Shown here: piece after piece, positions 54,673 through 63,239 of the stretch | How positions within the stretch are numbered: the stretch's first letter is position 1 | How the letters are laid out: each line of letters opens with the position of its first letter | From: Vibrio tasmaniensis 1F-187 | GTDB taxonomy: Bacteria; Pseudomonadota; Gammaproteobacteria; Enterobacterales; Vibrionaceae | Direction of reading: 5' to 3' | Length of the DNA: 64,000 nt | Assembly: GCF_000272405.2 (NCBI RefSeq) | Contig: NZ_AJZM02000220.1 | Span: forward strand, 32,340-96,339 | Notes under the pieces: generated by a model | The model's input: only the letters and a program-made list of their open reading frames with translations | The model's database searches: none | What the model was told of the DNA's origin: nothing | Program-made: the position numbers and the translations under genes

Positions 54673-54933
54673 TCTGTCTCTCTCTAATTTGATAAGTCGC
54701 CTTGATTTGAAATACATCTTAGCGCTCGAAAAGGAGCAAAACTTACCATTTTGTGACACCACCAATAATCATTATTCAAATTAATGATTCGACAGAAATC
54801 CCCCTTCCTTCTCTTATAGCAATAGCAAAAACACACCCAATTCATCACTGTCACCAAATGGCCATTCTTCAAATGCTGCCCCCATATGATGACTCCATCA
54901 GCGACACACACTCATTTCCAAAAGGTGCAGACT

Positions 54934-55044
54934 ATGAAAAAGCTAATCACTAACGTGAACGTATTTAACGGTGTTGATAACAACTTAATCGAGGATAACT
55001 TGATCACCCAGATTAGAGAAATTAACTTCCATTCTACGAGTTAG
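54934..55044 (+). pseudogene. Amidohydrolase N-terminal remnant
   Basis: A 36-codon ORF after AAAAGGTGCAGACT starts MKKLITNVNVFNGVDNN, which is the typical N-terminus of cytosolic imidazolonepropionase-like or prolidase-like amidohydrolases. The following LIEDNLITQI looks like the usual 'LIEDANVLIEDNLITQI' with an internal deletion. After about 28 residues similarity ends at a stop; no metal motif follows in the next 500 bp. It is best read as a decayed gene start, with a remote chance of a small protein. Confidence 0.55.
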
Positions 55045-55363
55045 TTTCCGTTTTTCGAGTTAAGTCCCACTCTATGAATCAATTTACATTCACGTATTAC
55101 CCACCCAAATAACAACCACACAAGAAACAAAATGGAATATCAACCTGTAAAAATTAAAAATAAACAACCTCTAATTACTTCGTAAAAAACACAGAGTAAA
55201 GGGAATTATTTCAGCATGGGGAACTCTAACTAAATGTTAAGTGATAATTTATCTGGAGGTGCTATTTTAATATAACCTTGTCAACCCCACGCCCTTAAAT
55301 TTCACATAAGGCAATTTATAAAAGTAAATACTATTAATAATTTTTTGTAATCAGGAATTAACA

Positions 55364-55447
55364 ATGAGACTGTTGTTGTACTCGACATGTGGTGTTCTGA
55401 GTTTTCTAGGCATATTTGGACTAGCTGCGTTGTATATTGTTTATTAA
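55364..55447 (+). CDS. Candidate 27-aa single-TM membrane protein
   Basis: ATG at 55364 after TCAGGAATTAACA opens 27 codons: MRLLLYSTCGVLSFLGIF then GLAALYIVY. The product is one hydrophobic helix with one basic residue at the start. A rho-independent terminator begins about 35 nt after the stop, so this is a complete miniature transcription unit. It resembles in design the small subunits or regulators of membrane complexes, but I cannot name a partner. Confidence 0.55.
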   Translation: MRLLLYSTCGVLSFLGIFGLAALYIVY

Positions 55448-55485
55448 TTTGTAATCCACTTTTACAATTAATATTTAAATGATAG

Positions 55486-55512
55486 AAAGCCCTAATCAAT
55501 AGGGCTTTTTAT
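55486..55512 (+). terminator. Terminator after the 27-aa ORF
   Basis: Eight-bp stem AAAGCCCT/AGGGCTTT with a 7-nt loop and T5 tail. Confidence 0.85.
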
Positions 55513-55549
55513 CCATCAAAGATAATAATTAAGTTATCGTAAATTTATT

Positions 55550-56275
55550 CTATTTACTTTTCTCTTCTAGCTTAGCCTTTACTATTGGATATAGTTTTTC
55601 GTATGGCAAGTAGCCGGGGAGCAATGTTCCATCAATTAGCATCGCTGGTGTACCCCGAACACCCAGCCTCGTAAATAAGTTATAGTTTTCAGCAACTTCA
55701 ATCGCTATTTCACTGTCTGAAGAAACATAATCGGTGGCTTTGTTCTTCTTCGCTACTTTCATTATCGAACGAACGTTGTGAATACCAGGCTTACTGATCA
55801 ACATCTCTTCAACTGCTTTGTATTTTTCTTTGTCATTGTTCCAGACATTGAGTCCAAAAGTTGCTGAGTTCAATGGCGAATCTCTCTCCTTTAGAGGGAT
55901 ATAAATATTTATCACCTTGATGTCATTAGGGAACTCATCCGCTATTTTTCGAAGAACCGGGTCTAATTTTTTACACCACGGGCAACTAAAATCAGTCATA
56001 TTTACGATCGTCAGTTTTGGATGTTCGGAACCATACCAAGGGTGATGTGGGTTGTTATAAATAAAGTCATGACTCTCAACTAACGTTTTATCAAAGCTAC
56101 TTTGTTGATCTATGTAAGCAGCTAGACTGTCGTGAACTGAATCGATAATACCTTCGTTCGTTTCTAGCATTTGCGTTATCTCGGCAATTTTTTCTTGTTT
56201 TGTCATTGCGAAAGTGACGGGAGAGAAAGCCAGAGTAACCAATAGTGTGATGATGCTTTTTGTAATGAATTTCAT
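55550..56275 (-). CDS. scsC: ScsC-like periplasmic thioredoxin-fold protein
   Basis: The 241-aa protein has a signal peptide ending VTFA near residue 23, an N-terminal helical segment (residues 25-80) suited to oligomerisation, and a DsbA-like domain with active site FSCPWCKKLDPVL near 94 and cis-Pro loop VRGTPAMLIDG near 212. ScsC-type proteins are disulphide reductase/isomerases kept reduced by ScsB and linked to copper tolerance. Last gene of the scsB-scsD-scsC operon, 10 bp after scsD. Confidence 0.88.
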   Translation of the reverse strand: MKFITKSIITLLVTLAFSPVTFAMTKQEKIAEITQMLETNEGIIDSVHDSLAAYIDQQSSFDKTLVESHDFIYNNPHHPWYGSEHPKLTIVNMTDFSCPWCKKLDPVLRKIADEFPNDIKVINIYIPLKERDSPLNSATFGLNVWNNDKEKYKAVEEMLISKPGIHNVRSIMKVAKKNKATDYVSSDSEIAIEVAENYNLFTRLGVRGTPAMLIDGTLLPGYLPYEKLYPIVKAKLEEKSK

Positions 56276-56285
56276 ATTTTTCCCA

Positions 56286-56813
56286 TTAATACTTAGCTAA
56301 CCAAAGTCGGGCTGCGATACCTATTGGCGTAGTAATTCCTGAAGTAACACTTGTTACTTTTCCATCATTAATAACAATGAGTGTTGGCGTTAAGGAGATT
56401 CCCCAATCGCGTGTAATTTTACCTTGAGTGTCATTAATGTTGTCGTAGCTATACCCTTTAGCATTCATATAGCGTTGAACTCTTTCATCTTTACCCGAAG
56501 TCAGTGATACACCAACGACGGGATAGCTCGATGAAAACCAATCAACCACTGGCGTCACAAATTTGCAGGCGACGCACCATGTCGTCCAAAAATAAACTAA
56601 TACCGGCTCTTTCTTACTCATCTCTATTACATCTATCGGTTTACCGGATAAGGACATCCCAACCATTGGCGGAACGTTCTGCATTGGAACGTCTTTTGTA
56701 CGCCAATAATCAACACCAAAGACCACGACCAATGCGAACAAGGTATACAGTAATGCCGATCTCAACTTCTGCTTTTTGGACTGAGGTTTTGCCTTAGCTT
56801 TTTTTCTCATCAT
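56286..56813 (-). CDS. scsD: ScsD-like membrane-anchored thioredoxin
   Basis: This 175-aa protein has a basic N-terminus, one TM anchor at residues about 19-36 and a periplasmic TlpA-like domain with active site FWTTWCVACKFVTP near 78 and cis-Pro SLTPTLIVIN near 140. It overlaps the end of scsB by 4 bp. It probably passes electrons within the Scs system. The CVAC active-site dipeptide is the same type as in ScsD from enterobacteria, as far as I recall. Confidence 0.88.
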   Translation of the reverse strand: MMRKKAKAKPQSKKQKLRSALLYTLFALVVVFGVDYWRTKDVPMQNVPPMVGMSLSGKPIDVIEMSKKEPVLVYFWTTWCVACKFVTPVVDWFSSSYPVVGVSLTSGKDERVQRYMNAKGYSYDNINDTQGKITRDWGISLTPTLIVINDGKVTSVTSGITTPIGIAARLWLAKY

Positions 56814-58906
56814 TCGTCACCACCTTTTGCTTTCTCAATGGCTTCCATCACCGCATCACTGGTTAAGATGACAGGAAGCTCAATACCTTCCGGAGCGTTA
56901 GGGCCATAAACCATGTTGAACGGAACACCGAAACGGTTGTGATCTTGTAGGTATGACGTGACACTATCACTTGGGACTGTCCAATCGCCCTCCATCGGCA
57001 CTACATCACCTTCAGTCAATACGCTGTAAACAGGATCTTGTAAGAGAACCCCGATCTTGTTTGCTTTACAAGTCACGCACCAATCAGCGGTAACATCAAC
57101 GAAAACTACTTTGTCGTTAGCAACATGATCATCAATGGCTACGGTCGACAAAGCTTCCCACTCAGGTTCTGGTGGCAGAATTTTGGATGTTGCCTTCTCG
57201 ACAAATAACGAGGCAGAGATAACACTCAACAGCAGCAAGGCAACAGCACCCGCAGTCTTGATTCCATGCACTTGAACCAACCTGACAAGCAATAGGCAAA
57301 CACTGACCGCCAGTATTGCGTATAGCCACAATTGAGGGACATGAGGTCGAAGCAAGCTAAAGAGCCAAACGCTAGTGATTAGCATCATTCCGCCGAACAG
57401 GTATTTAACACGGTTCATCCATGCTCCTGGTTTAGGCAGCGCCAAAGCTATCGATGGGAATGCAGCAACGATGATCCATGGAAGTGCCATACCAACGGCA
57501 AGTGCGGTGAAAATACCAAACATCGTCGGGATAGTCGTGGCAAGAGCAAATGCAACGGCTGTCCCAAGAAATGGAGCAGAACATGGCGTAGCCAATAGCG
57601 TTGCGAACATGCCTTGAGTAAAGTGTCCGACGTAACTACTGTCTCCCTTGGTTGCCATCCACGTACTTGTATTCGATGAAAGACGGATCTCGAAAAGCCC
57701 TAACATGTTGGCGCTGAAAAGGGCTGTGACGATAAACATCCCACCGATAAACCAACCATTTTGGAACTGAATTCCCCAACCGATAACGCTGCCTGATATT
57801 TTTAACACAGCCAAGAAAGTGGCGATTAACCAGAAGGATGCGAGGATGCCACTCGCAGATGCAAGGAATTGGAACCTAACCTGTTTTCTTGCCATGCCTT
57901 GAGCAGAAATAACCCCACTCAGTTTCATTCCAAGTACAGGGAATACACAGGGCATGATATTGAGAATCAACCCTCCTAATAGCGCCAAAAGCACCATACT
58001 TATCATAGAGCTATTACCCACTATGCCGTTGGTAACGGTGGCTGGGTATTCTGTGATGAAGTCTTTGTCTTTGATGCTTACACGAATGTGTTGGTTGTTG
58101 AGATCGGGTGTGCCCATCCAGCTGCTTACGTCATAAGTCGCAATGGCTTGGTTACCTTCAATTTCAATGTGAGGAATACCAAATTCAGCATCTTGCATTT
58201 CATCTGAATCACCATCCACGATTATATCGGGTGCAGTCCAACCAATTTGATGTGTAGCAATAACTTGAAGTTGCGACTTGTGAGCATCCCAAATCGTAGA
58301 TGTGCCCTCTACAAGCGGTGAGTCTTTCGGCACTTCGCTCATTGCTTTTGCGTAGACAAGCATCGCGTCGTTATTCACGGTCATCTCACTTGGGTTAAAC
58401 ACCAAGTTGATGTCAAAATCCGTGAGAATACATATGGTGGTGCATGAAGACATCGTCAGCACTGCATGGAGCTCAACAGGTTTGTTCATATCATCAATAT
58501 GAAGATTCATCGGAAAGATGATGTTGTGCTTGTAGCCCAGCGTATCTATGCCGAGCAAGTTGAAGCGTTGAGGAAACTTCCAAAACCATTGCAGTTGCGA
58601 AACGTTCTTAGAGTCGGCCCATTTAATTTTGGGCGCAATGCCTCCTTCGCCAGGACTTCTCCAGTAAGTTTTCCATTCATCAGAAAGGTTCACTTCCAGA
58701 TAACCCGCCGCGGTTTTATCTTCTTTATTAATTTGTCCTGTCATGACAAAACGCGTTTCTACATACGGATGTAACTTGTCTTGCATCCAACCCGTTGTAA
58801 CAGGAGTCATCGATTCGCTCGCACTTGCGTTCACAGTGAATGTTGAACACAGCGCAACGAATAGCCAAAGCACAACAAAGCGCAATGACATTTTGCTTTT
58901 AGGCAT
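56810..58906 (-). CDS. scsB: ScsB: DsbD-like transmembrane electron transporter for copper/thiol stress
   Basis: The 698-aa protein has a signal peptide, a large N-terminal periplasmic domain (residues about 25-290) with a CTTICILTDF-type Cys pair, eight TM segments with PCVFPVLGMKLSG and TPCSAPFLGTAVA (the two conserved Cys-Pro/Pro-Cys motifs of the DsbD family), and a C-terminal thioredoxin domain with ADWCVTCKANKIG near 607. It moves reducing power from cytosolic thioredoxin to ScsC/ScsD. AAGGAAAAATTAGAC precedes the ATG. Confidence 0.93.
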   Translation of the reverse strand: MPKSKMSLRFVVLWLFVALCSTFTVNASASESMTPVTTGWMQDKLHPYVETRFVMTGQINKEDKTAAGYLEVNLSDEWKTYWRSPGEGGIAPKIKWADSKNVSQLQWFWKFPQRFNLLGIDTLGYKHNIIFPMNLHIDDMNKPVELHAVLTMSSCTTICILTDFDINLVFNPSEMTVNNDAMLVYAKAMSEVPKDSPLVEGTSTIWDAHKSQLQVIATHQIGWTAPDIIVDGDSDEMQDAEFGIPHIEIEGNQAIATYDVSSWMGTPDLNNQHIRVSIKDKDFITEYPATVTNGIVGNSSMISMVLLALLGGLILNIMPCVFPVLGMKLSGVISAQGMARKQVRFQFLASASGILASFWLIATFLAVLKISGSVIGWGIQFQNGWFIGGMFIVTALFSANMLGLFEIRLSSNTSTWMATKGDSSYVGHFTQGMFATLLATPCSAPFLGTAVAFALATTIPTMFGIFTALAVGMALPWIIVAAFPSIALALPKPGAWMNRVKYLFGGMMLITSVWLFSLLRPHVPQLWLYAILAVSVCLLLVRLVQVHGIKTAGAVALLLLSVISASLFVEKATSKILPPEPEWEALSTVAIDDHVANDKVVFVDVTADWCVTCKANKIGVLLQDPVYSVLTEGDVVPMEGDWTVPSDSVTSYLQDHNRFGVPFNMVYGPNAPEGIELPVILTSDAVMEAIEKAKGGDE

Positions 58907-58962
58907 GTCTAATTTTTCCTTAAAAAATGAATAATATGAGTGTTAGTTAAACGCTCTTATTC

Positions 58963-59385
58963 TTATTCTTTAAAGACACAGACCTTGAGATGGATGCGCC
59001 TACCTTTGTGGAGGATTGGCTCAGTGAAGGGAGGGAAATACGGGACAGTACTTAGCAGCCACAATACGACGACAACGAGTATGAAGTACGTGAATATTGC
59101 TTGATCATTGACTTGGTGGTGATCAAAATTTATCAGATGTTCTGATAACTCACATTTTTGGACGGATTGGCCGTCTTGGGATTGAGATGCCCCATCAATA
59201 AAAACGCCACCATCGCTAATCTTGTTTGCCTGCACGGCAGTAGAAATAGCAGAATCACTGTTGTCATAATTTACTTTGCAGCCTTGGATAAAACTCATAT
59301 TACTGGCGAGACAGAAACAGATAACCCAACCCACTAATAATAGTGCGCTACGAGTTAGCTGATGTGTGTTTCGACTTGAGATCAT
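58963..59385 (-). CDS. Unrecognised two-TM protein heading the scs cluster
   Basis: The 140-aa product has one hydrophobic segment at residues about 12-30, a polar region with Cys36 and Cys78 (SVQKCELSEHLINFDHHQ), a second TM at about 97-115 and a final GRRIHLKVCVFKE. The spaced Cys and His residues suit a redox or metal role, and it sits 56 bp upstream of scsB on the same strand, where ScsA is found in Salmonella. I see no convincing similarity to ScsA, so no symbol is given. The Shine-Dalgarno sequence at 59385 is weak. Confidence 0.65.
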   Translation of the reverse strand: MISSRNTHQLTRSALLLVGWVICFCLASNMSFIQGCKVNYDNSDSAISTAVQANKISDGGVFIDGASQSQDGQSVQKCELSEHLINFDHHQVNDQAIFTYFILVVVVLWLLSTVPYFPPFTEPILHKGRRIHLKVCVFKE

Positions 59386-59520
59386 ATCTAAACTGCAGAT
59401 GTCTTGTTATGGTAAACGTAGCAATACGACTTAACTAAAATAATAAAGTTCAATTTTTTTCTTAATGTCGATAATTTTCATGAATCAAAGCGATTGAGAA
59501 TCGTAAAAATCATATACCAA

Positions 59521-59570
59521 CAATCAGGGTCGGAAAGACAATCAGTATCGAAAAGACAATCGACATCAGC
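59521..59570. repeat. Degenerate 18-bp tandem repeat upstream of the hydrolase gene
   Basis: CAATCAGGGTCGGAAAGA (59521) and CAATCAGTATCGAAAAGA (59539) are adjacent 18-bp units matching at 15 positions; a third starts CAATCGACATC at 59557. They lie in the 361-bp scs/hydrolase spacer, which shows no other gene. Confidence 0.7.
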
Positions 59571-59746
59571 CATACCGCGGTCGAGCAGCGTGAACTAAGT
59601 AAACTCGGACCAAGACAATACATGCTCAAGAACAACGTATGACCTAACTCTCTGTTTTCTTGCTAGTATTAAACTCATGCTGTTTGTTTATGTATAAAAA
59701 TTATTGATTGAATGACGAAGCTTGTTGATATGGGGATTAAATTAGA

Positions 59747-61018
59747 ATGAGGCGATTACTTACTGCAATATTTTTCAGTTCAGCATTGTTACTCAGTTCA
59801 GTGCTATCAGGGTGCAGTAATTTTAGAAATCTATCTCATGAGATAGACGCAATTGATGCCTATACCGACCAGTACCAAATCATTTTGACCGAACCAGCGT
59901 CGGGCTCAGCCGTCGTTATTCAACAGATAAAAGATATCAATAAAAGCGAAGTTGATGGCTACGACGGCATAATAGATAGCGACAGTATTCAATTGCAGCT
60001 ATCTAGAAAAATACACTACCTACTTGTCTTTGATGATAAAAACCAAGATTTAACCCTACAAGCTGACGAACCATTCAGTGTCGTTAATCTGCACGATCAC
60101 CAAGACAATTCTACAGTAAGAATTTCACTCGCCATTGACGAAAACAAAGCGCCCAGAGCCTTTGTTAATCACTCACTGTCCTCTTTACTGAAAGTGGAAT
60201 TGGATCTTGTCGATATAGGCACTGTTGTGAGTTTAACGGATCCGCCCTTTAAGCGAGAAAACGCTAAGCTCGGCATGTGGCAGCCAGTAACATTCTTTTT
60301 TGAAGGCAATGCTGGACTCTACTTTTTGTCGGAATACGACCCAACTAAAATCCCTATCCTATTTGTACATGGTATCAATGCGACCGCTTTAGATTTTGCT
60401 CCATTAATCGAAAAAATCGATCAATCTAAATACCAAATATGGGTATTCAACTACCCTTCTGGCTTATCTCTGGTTTTAAGCTCGAAAGGCTTAAATAACC
60501 TGCTGCATACCATAGTGACGGAATACAAGATCCAACAATTACACGTGGTGGCACACAGCATGGGCGGGCTGATCGTGGCAAACAGTGTTCGTCAGTGCCA
60601 AATCGGGCAGTTGTGCAATTTTGTCAGCAGCATCACCACCATATCTTCCCCGTTTGGGGGTGTGGCATCCGCCAAGCAAGGAGTTGAATACTCCCCTATC
60701 GTGATGCCAGCCTGGGTAGATTTAAATCCAGACGGAAAATTTATCGCCGAGTTATTTGGTAGTAAGACTAAAAACCATACCCCGCACTTTTTAGCGTTTG
60801 GATACAATTCAGGGGAGTTATTTAATACCAACAGTAATGATGGCGTAATTGACCTATCAAGCCAGCTTTCGCGTCCAGCTCAATTAAACGCCGACCAAAT
60901 TCTTGGTTACGATGAAAACCATTTAAGCATCTTAGACAACGACGACTTGTTTGAAGATCTTTCTGAGTTTTGGTTGAGAGCCGAACAAGGCTATAATTCT
61001 AATGGAAATAATTTTTAA
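59747..61018 (+). CDS. Lipoprotein with alpha/beta-hydrolase (lipase/PGAP1-like) domain
   Basis: The 423-aa protein has a lipoprotein signal with lipobox VLSGC at residues 19-23, a beta-rich N-terminal part of about 170 residues, and an alpha/beta hydrolase domain. The oxyanion strand is IPILFVHGINA near 203, the nucleophile elbow VVAHSMGGLIV near 268, a probable Asp in NSNDGVIDLSS near 365, and the late His in DENHLSIL near 393. The triad looks complete. It is probably a surface or periplasmic esterase/lipase. Ends before an 800-bp AT-rich spacer. Confidence 0.82.
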   Translation: MRRLLTAIFFSSALLLSSVLSGCSNFRNLSHEIDAIDAYTDQYQIILTEPASGSAVVIQQIKDINKSEVDGYDGIIDSDSIQLQLSRKIHYLLVFDDKNQDLTLQADEPFSVVNLHDHQDNSTVRISLAIDENKAPRAFVNHSLSSLLKVELDLVDIGTVVSLTDPPFKRENAKLGMWQPVTFFFEGNAGLYFLSEYDPTKIPILFVHGINATALDFAPLIEKIDQSKYQIWVFNYPSGLSLVLSSKGLNNLLHTIVTEYKIQQLHVVAHSMGGLIVANSVRQCQIGQLCNFVSSITTISSPFGGVASAKQGVEYSPIVMPAWVDLNPDGKFIAELFGSKTKNHTPHFLAFGYNSGELFNTNSNDGVIDLSSQLSRPAQLNADQILGYDENHLSILDNDDLFEDLSEFWLRAEQGYNSNGNNF

Positions 61019-61059
61019 GATTAATTGACTATTGGTTGTCCACTATTGATATTGTTTAT

Positions 61060-61170
61060 TTAGACACCACTACCACAGTAAATACTAACTCCTGTAGGAA
61101 TGCAGACAGCACCGTTGGTTGCACAGCCAGATATATAAAGACAAAGAGCAGTTATTATTAGTTTTCTCAT
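61060..61170 (-). CDS. Candidate 36-aa small lipoprotein
   Basis: On the minus strand ATG at 61170 opens 36 codons: MRKLIITALCLYISGC then ATNGAVCIPTGV and SIYCGSGV. It has a basic start, a hydrophobic stretch and the lipobox YISGC, giving a mature lipopeptide of about 21 residues with two further Cys. AAAGGA is 11 nt upstream of the ATG, somewhat far. It is too short for usual annotation but has all the marks of an exported lipoprotein. Confidence 0.55.
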   Translation of the reverse strand: MRKLIITALCLYISGCATNGAVCIPTGVSIYCGSGV

Positions 61171-61380
61171 ACAGAATAAAATCCTTTAGGTAGAAACATT
61201 GTGTGTTTTGGACAACAGAAAATGCATTTCTACTCAAATAAAAAGAAATTTTTATTTATACACTTCATATAAACAACCAAACTCTACTTTTTACCATATT
61301 TATACAATGCGGGTATTAGTATTTTGCCAACGAAAACACTGGTGAATTTAGTCCTTAAGTCCAAGTTAATTAGTTTATCA

Positions 61381-61415
61381 AAAAAAGGGGGGGGTTCTCT
61401 ACCAATCCCTTTCCC
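61381..61415 (-). terminator. Degraded terminator with a G8 tract
   Basis: A6-G8-TTCTCTACCAATCCC resembles the intact terminator at 63162-63190 with one arm replaced by a homopolymer. It lies downstream of the gene remnant at 61431. Confidence 0.4.
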
Positions 61416-61430
61416 AAACTCTCTTTCTGC

Positions 61431-61553
61431 TTACAAGCTCTCAATTGCCTTTTGAACCGCAGGGCCAATCTGGCGCTTACGAGAAGTGACACCCTCCAAA
61501 GTCAGCATGTCGCTTGTTGGTTCAGCATTGAAAGCCGATTTTTTAATCTCCTT
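61431..61553 (-). pseudogene. 3'-terminal fragment of a lost gene
   Basis: The minus-strand frame is open for about 41 codons ending in TAA at 61431-61433, with protein-like content: KKSAFNAEPTSDMLTLEGV followed by TSRKRQIGPAVQKAIESL. An upstream stop and the lack of a good start mean it is the tail of a gene whose front is missing. I cannot name the family. The plus-strand ORF over the same bases is less protein-like. Confidence 0.4.
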
Positions 61554-61819
61554 AATTCACCTAAGTTCACTTATTTTTAGTCCTAATCATCCTCATCCTA
61601 TATGTAGATTTTCGACGGGGAAATATAGACATAGCGAATCAACTCATGCCTCCAACGCACTTGTCAATTGCATTGAAACCGAACATATATGAACACTGAG
61701 TGATATTGCTGGGTAATACTTGGTGATGATATTGTAAACAAATAATAATAGCTATTTTTCAGACAGTTATTCGATTCGCAAATTCAATTATTTATAATGA
61801 ATCGCGCAGGAGTATTAAA

Positions 61820-62371
61820 GTGATACTAAATCATAATTTAGACTGGAGTATTGTTGGCTCTATACCAACTGGCCCTGGAACATTTGTAAGAGATGCCTTT
61901 CAATTACAATATGGCCAACCCACTAGAGAACTCCTTCCAGCTGGGACATCGATATATAAATTTAATGGTTATCCAACTTTAGGGCGAGGTGAAATTACAG
62001 ACGAGACCACACTCTCACCATGGTGGTCACCAACCGACCCTTTCCAACATGATGCAGGACTAGAACAAAAGAAAAAAATTGCGCAGCGTAATGGCGTATC
62101 TCTTAGAGAATGGGGACGTTTGACCTCAGTTATCAAAGAGAACTGGAGTTCATTGGATTACTTATTGGAGATGAGACTAAAATCTCCGGTTTATGCTTGG
62201 TTTGGCGGTTTTAAAGGGATGGACCGGATTGATACAGGCTCACAATCCAAAAGAAATACAGCTCTTGAAATGAGAGGTAATTCGCAAGGCTTACCTGGCG
62301 GAGCGACTCAATTCTATATTCCCAACTTAACCGTAGGCCATTTTATGTCTCACAAGTTTAGTAAGATGTGA
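61820..62371 (+). CDS. Unrecognised 183-aa protein
   Basis: GTG at 61820 follows CAGGAG with 8-nt spacing. There is no signal peptide or TM segment. Visible blocks are ELLPAGTSIYKFNGYPTLG (33-51), TLSPWWSPTDPF (64-75), a basic middle part, SPVYAWFGGFKGMDRIDTG (122-140) and LPGGATQFYIPNLTVGHFM (156-174). These Trp/Pro/Gly-rich blocks look enzymatic and remind me of toxin-like ADP-ribosyltransferase domains, but this is an impression without a catalytic assignment. No immunity-like gene, VgrG, PAAR or Hcp is nearby. The surrounding DNA is AT-rich, suggesting acquired sequence. Confidence 0.65.
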   Translation: MILNHNLDWSIVGSIPTGPGTFVRDAFQLQYGQPTRELLPAGTSIYKFNGYPTLGRGEITDETTLSPWWSPTDPFQHDAGLEQKKKIAQRNGVSLREWGRLTSVIKENWSSLDYLLEMRLKSPVYAWFGGFKGMDRIDTGSQSKRNTALEMRGNSQGLPGGATQFYIPNLTVGHFMSHKFSKM

Positions 62372-62479
62372 GCCTGTTTAACGAATACAACTTCACTTTT
62401 GATTACTAACCAGTACCGGCCTAGCTCTTAGTACCGTTTATAGTAGTGGTTGACAATTCAAAGGAATACTTGAAGTTGG

Positions 62480-62932
62480 TTAGTGCTTATACCTAAAGGT
62501 ATTGCTGTCATCAACAATCTCAATTTTGACAGGCACAGTGCCTTGCTTAACGTTACCTATTTGTGCAAATGCCTTGTGAGAAAGGTCGATCACTCGGCCT
62601 TTTACGTAAGGGCCTCGATCGTTAATTTTCACATCGACCGACTTGCCATTGTCTGTATTGGTCACTCTCACGATCGTCCCAAAGGGCAAGGTTTTATGAG
62701 CCGCTGTGTAGGCATTCATGTTGTATGTCTCACCACTTGCTGTGAGTTTTCCATGGAATTTATCGCCATACCAAGAAGCTTTACCCACAAGAGCATGTGA
62801 CTTGGCATAGTCCTTTGTTTTAGAACTGCCGACAGCCGACGTTGAGGTGCATCCAGCTAATATCATAAGAATAAGAGCGGTAAAGATGATATGTAGTTTT
62901 TTCATGTGATTTGGGAACGCTAATCTCTGCAT
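62480..62932 (-). CDS. RlpA-like double-psi beta-barrel lipoprotein
   Basis: The 150-aa lipoprotein (141 aa if the ATG at 62905 is used) has lipobox ILAGC, then the RlpA barrel: [40 protein letters not shown] and [19 protein letters not shown] with the catalytic-type Asp. RlpA proteins are septal lytic transglycosylases or barrel-only relatives; this one lacks the C-terminal SPOR domain. I keep the ATG at 62932 because GAGAAAC precedes it, whereas 62905 has no Shine-Dalgarno sequence but gives a more usual signal peptide. Confidence 0.88.
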   Translation of the reverse strand: MQRLAFPNHMKKLHIIFTALILMILAGCTSTSAVGSSKTKDYAKSHALVGKASWYGDKFHGKLTASGETYNMNAYTAAHKTLPFGTIVRVTNTDNGKSVDVKINDRGPYVKGRVIDLSHKAFAQIGNVKQGTVPVKIEIVDDSNTFRYKH

Positions 62933-63161
62933 GTTTCTCTATTTTCGTTGTTGTTGGTTAGCAATATTGAGCTGAGTATAGTCTCAGCTCAATCAAGGCT
63001 ACCATTCGGTATGAGCCCGCAATATTTCCATAAACTACGTTTTCTTCCGTCATATTCATGAAAGGTTTTATCTTCAAAACGTCAACTTTAGCAACGCCTT
63101 AAATCTGTACCTTTCTTAATCACTTCATATAGATAAGTCACTCAACCAAACATCCAAAAAC

Positions 63162-63190
63162 AAAAAAGGATTGGTATCTCTACCAATCCT
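63162..63190 (-). terminator. Terminator downstream of the VOC gene
   Basis: Ten-bp perfect stem AGGATTGGTA/TACCAATCCT with loop TCTC and a T6 run on the minus strand. Confidence 0.9.
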
Positions 63191-63239
63191 CTTTAGGGGG
63201 TGTTTCGGTTTTCTACCTTATGACAGGCAGGTAACGCGA

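Noticed and set aside
61486..61692. 68-aa plus-strand ORF in the AT-rich spacer
   Set aside because: It overlaps a more protein-like minus-strand fragment and lacks a ribosome site.
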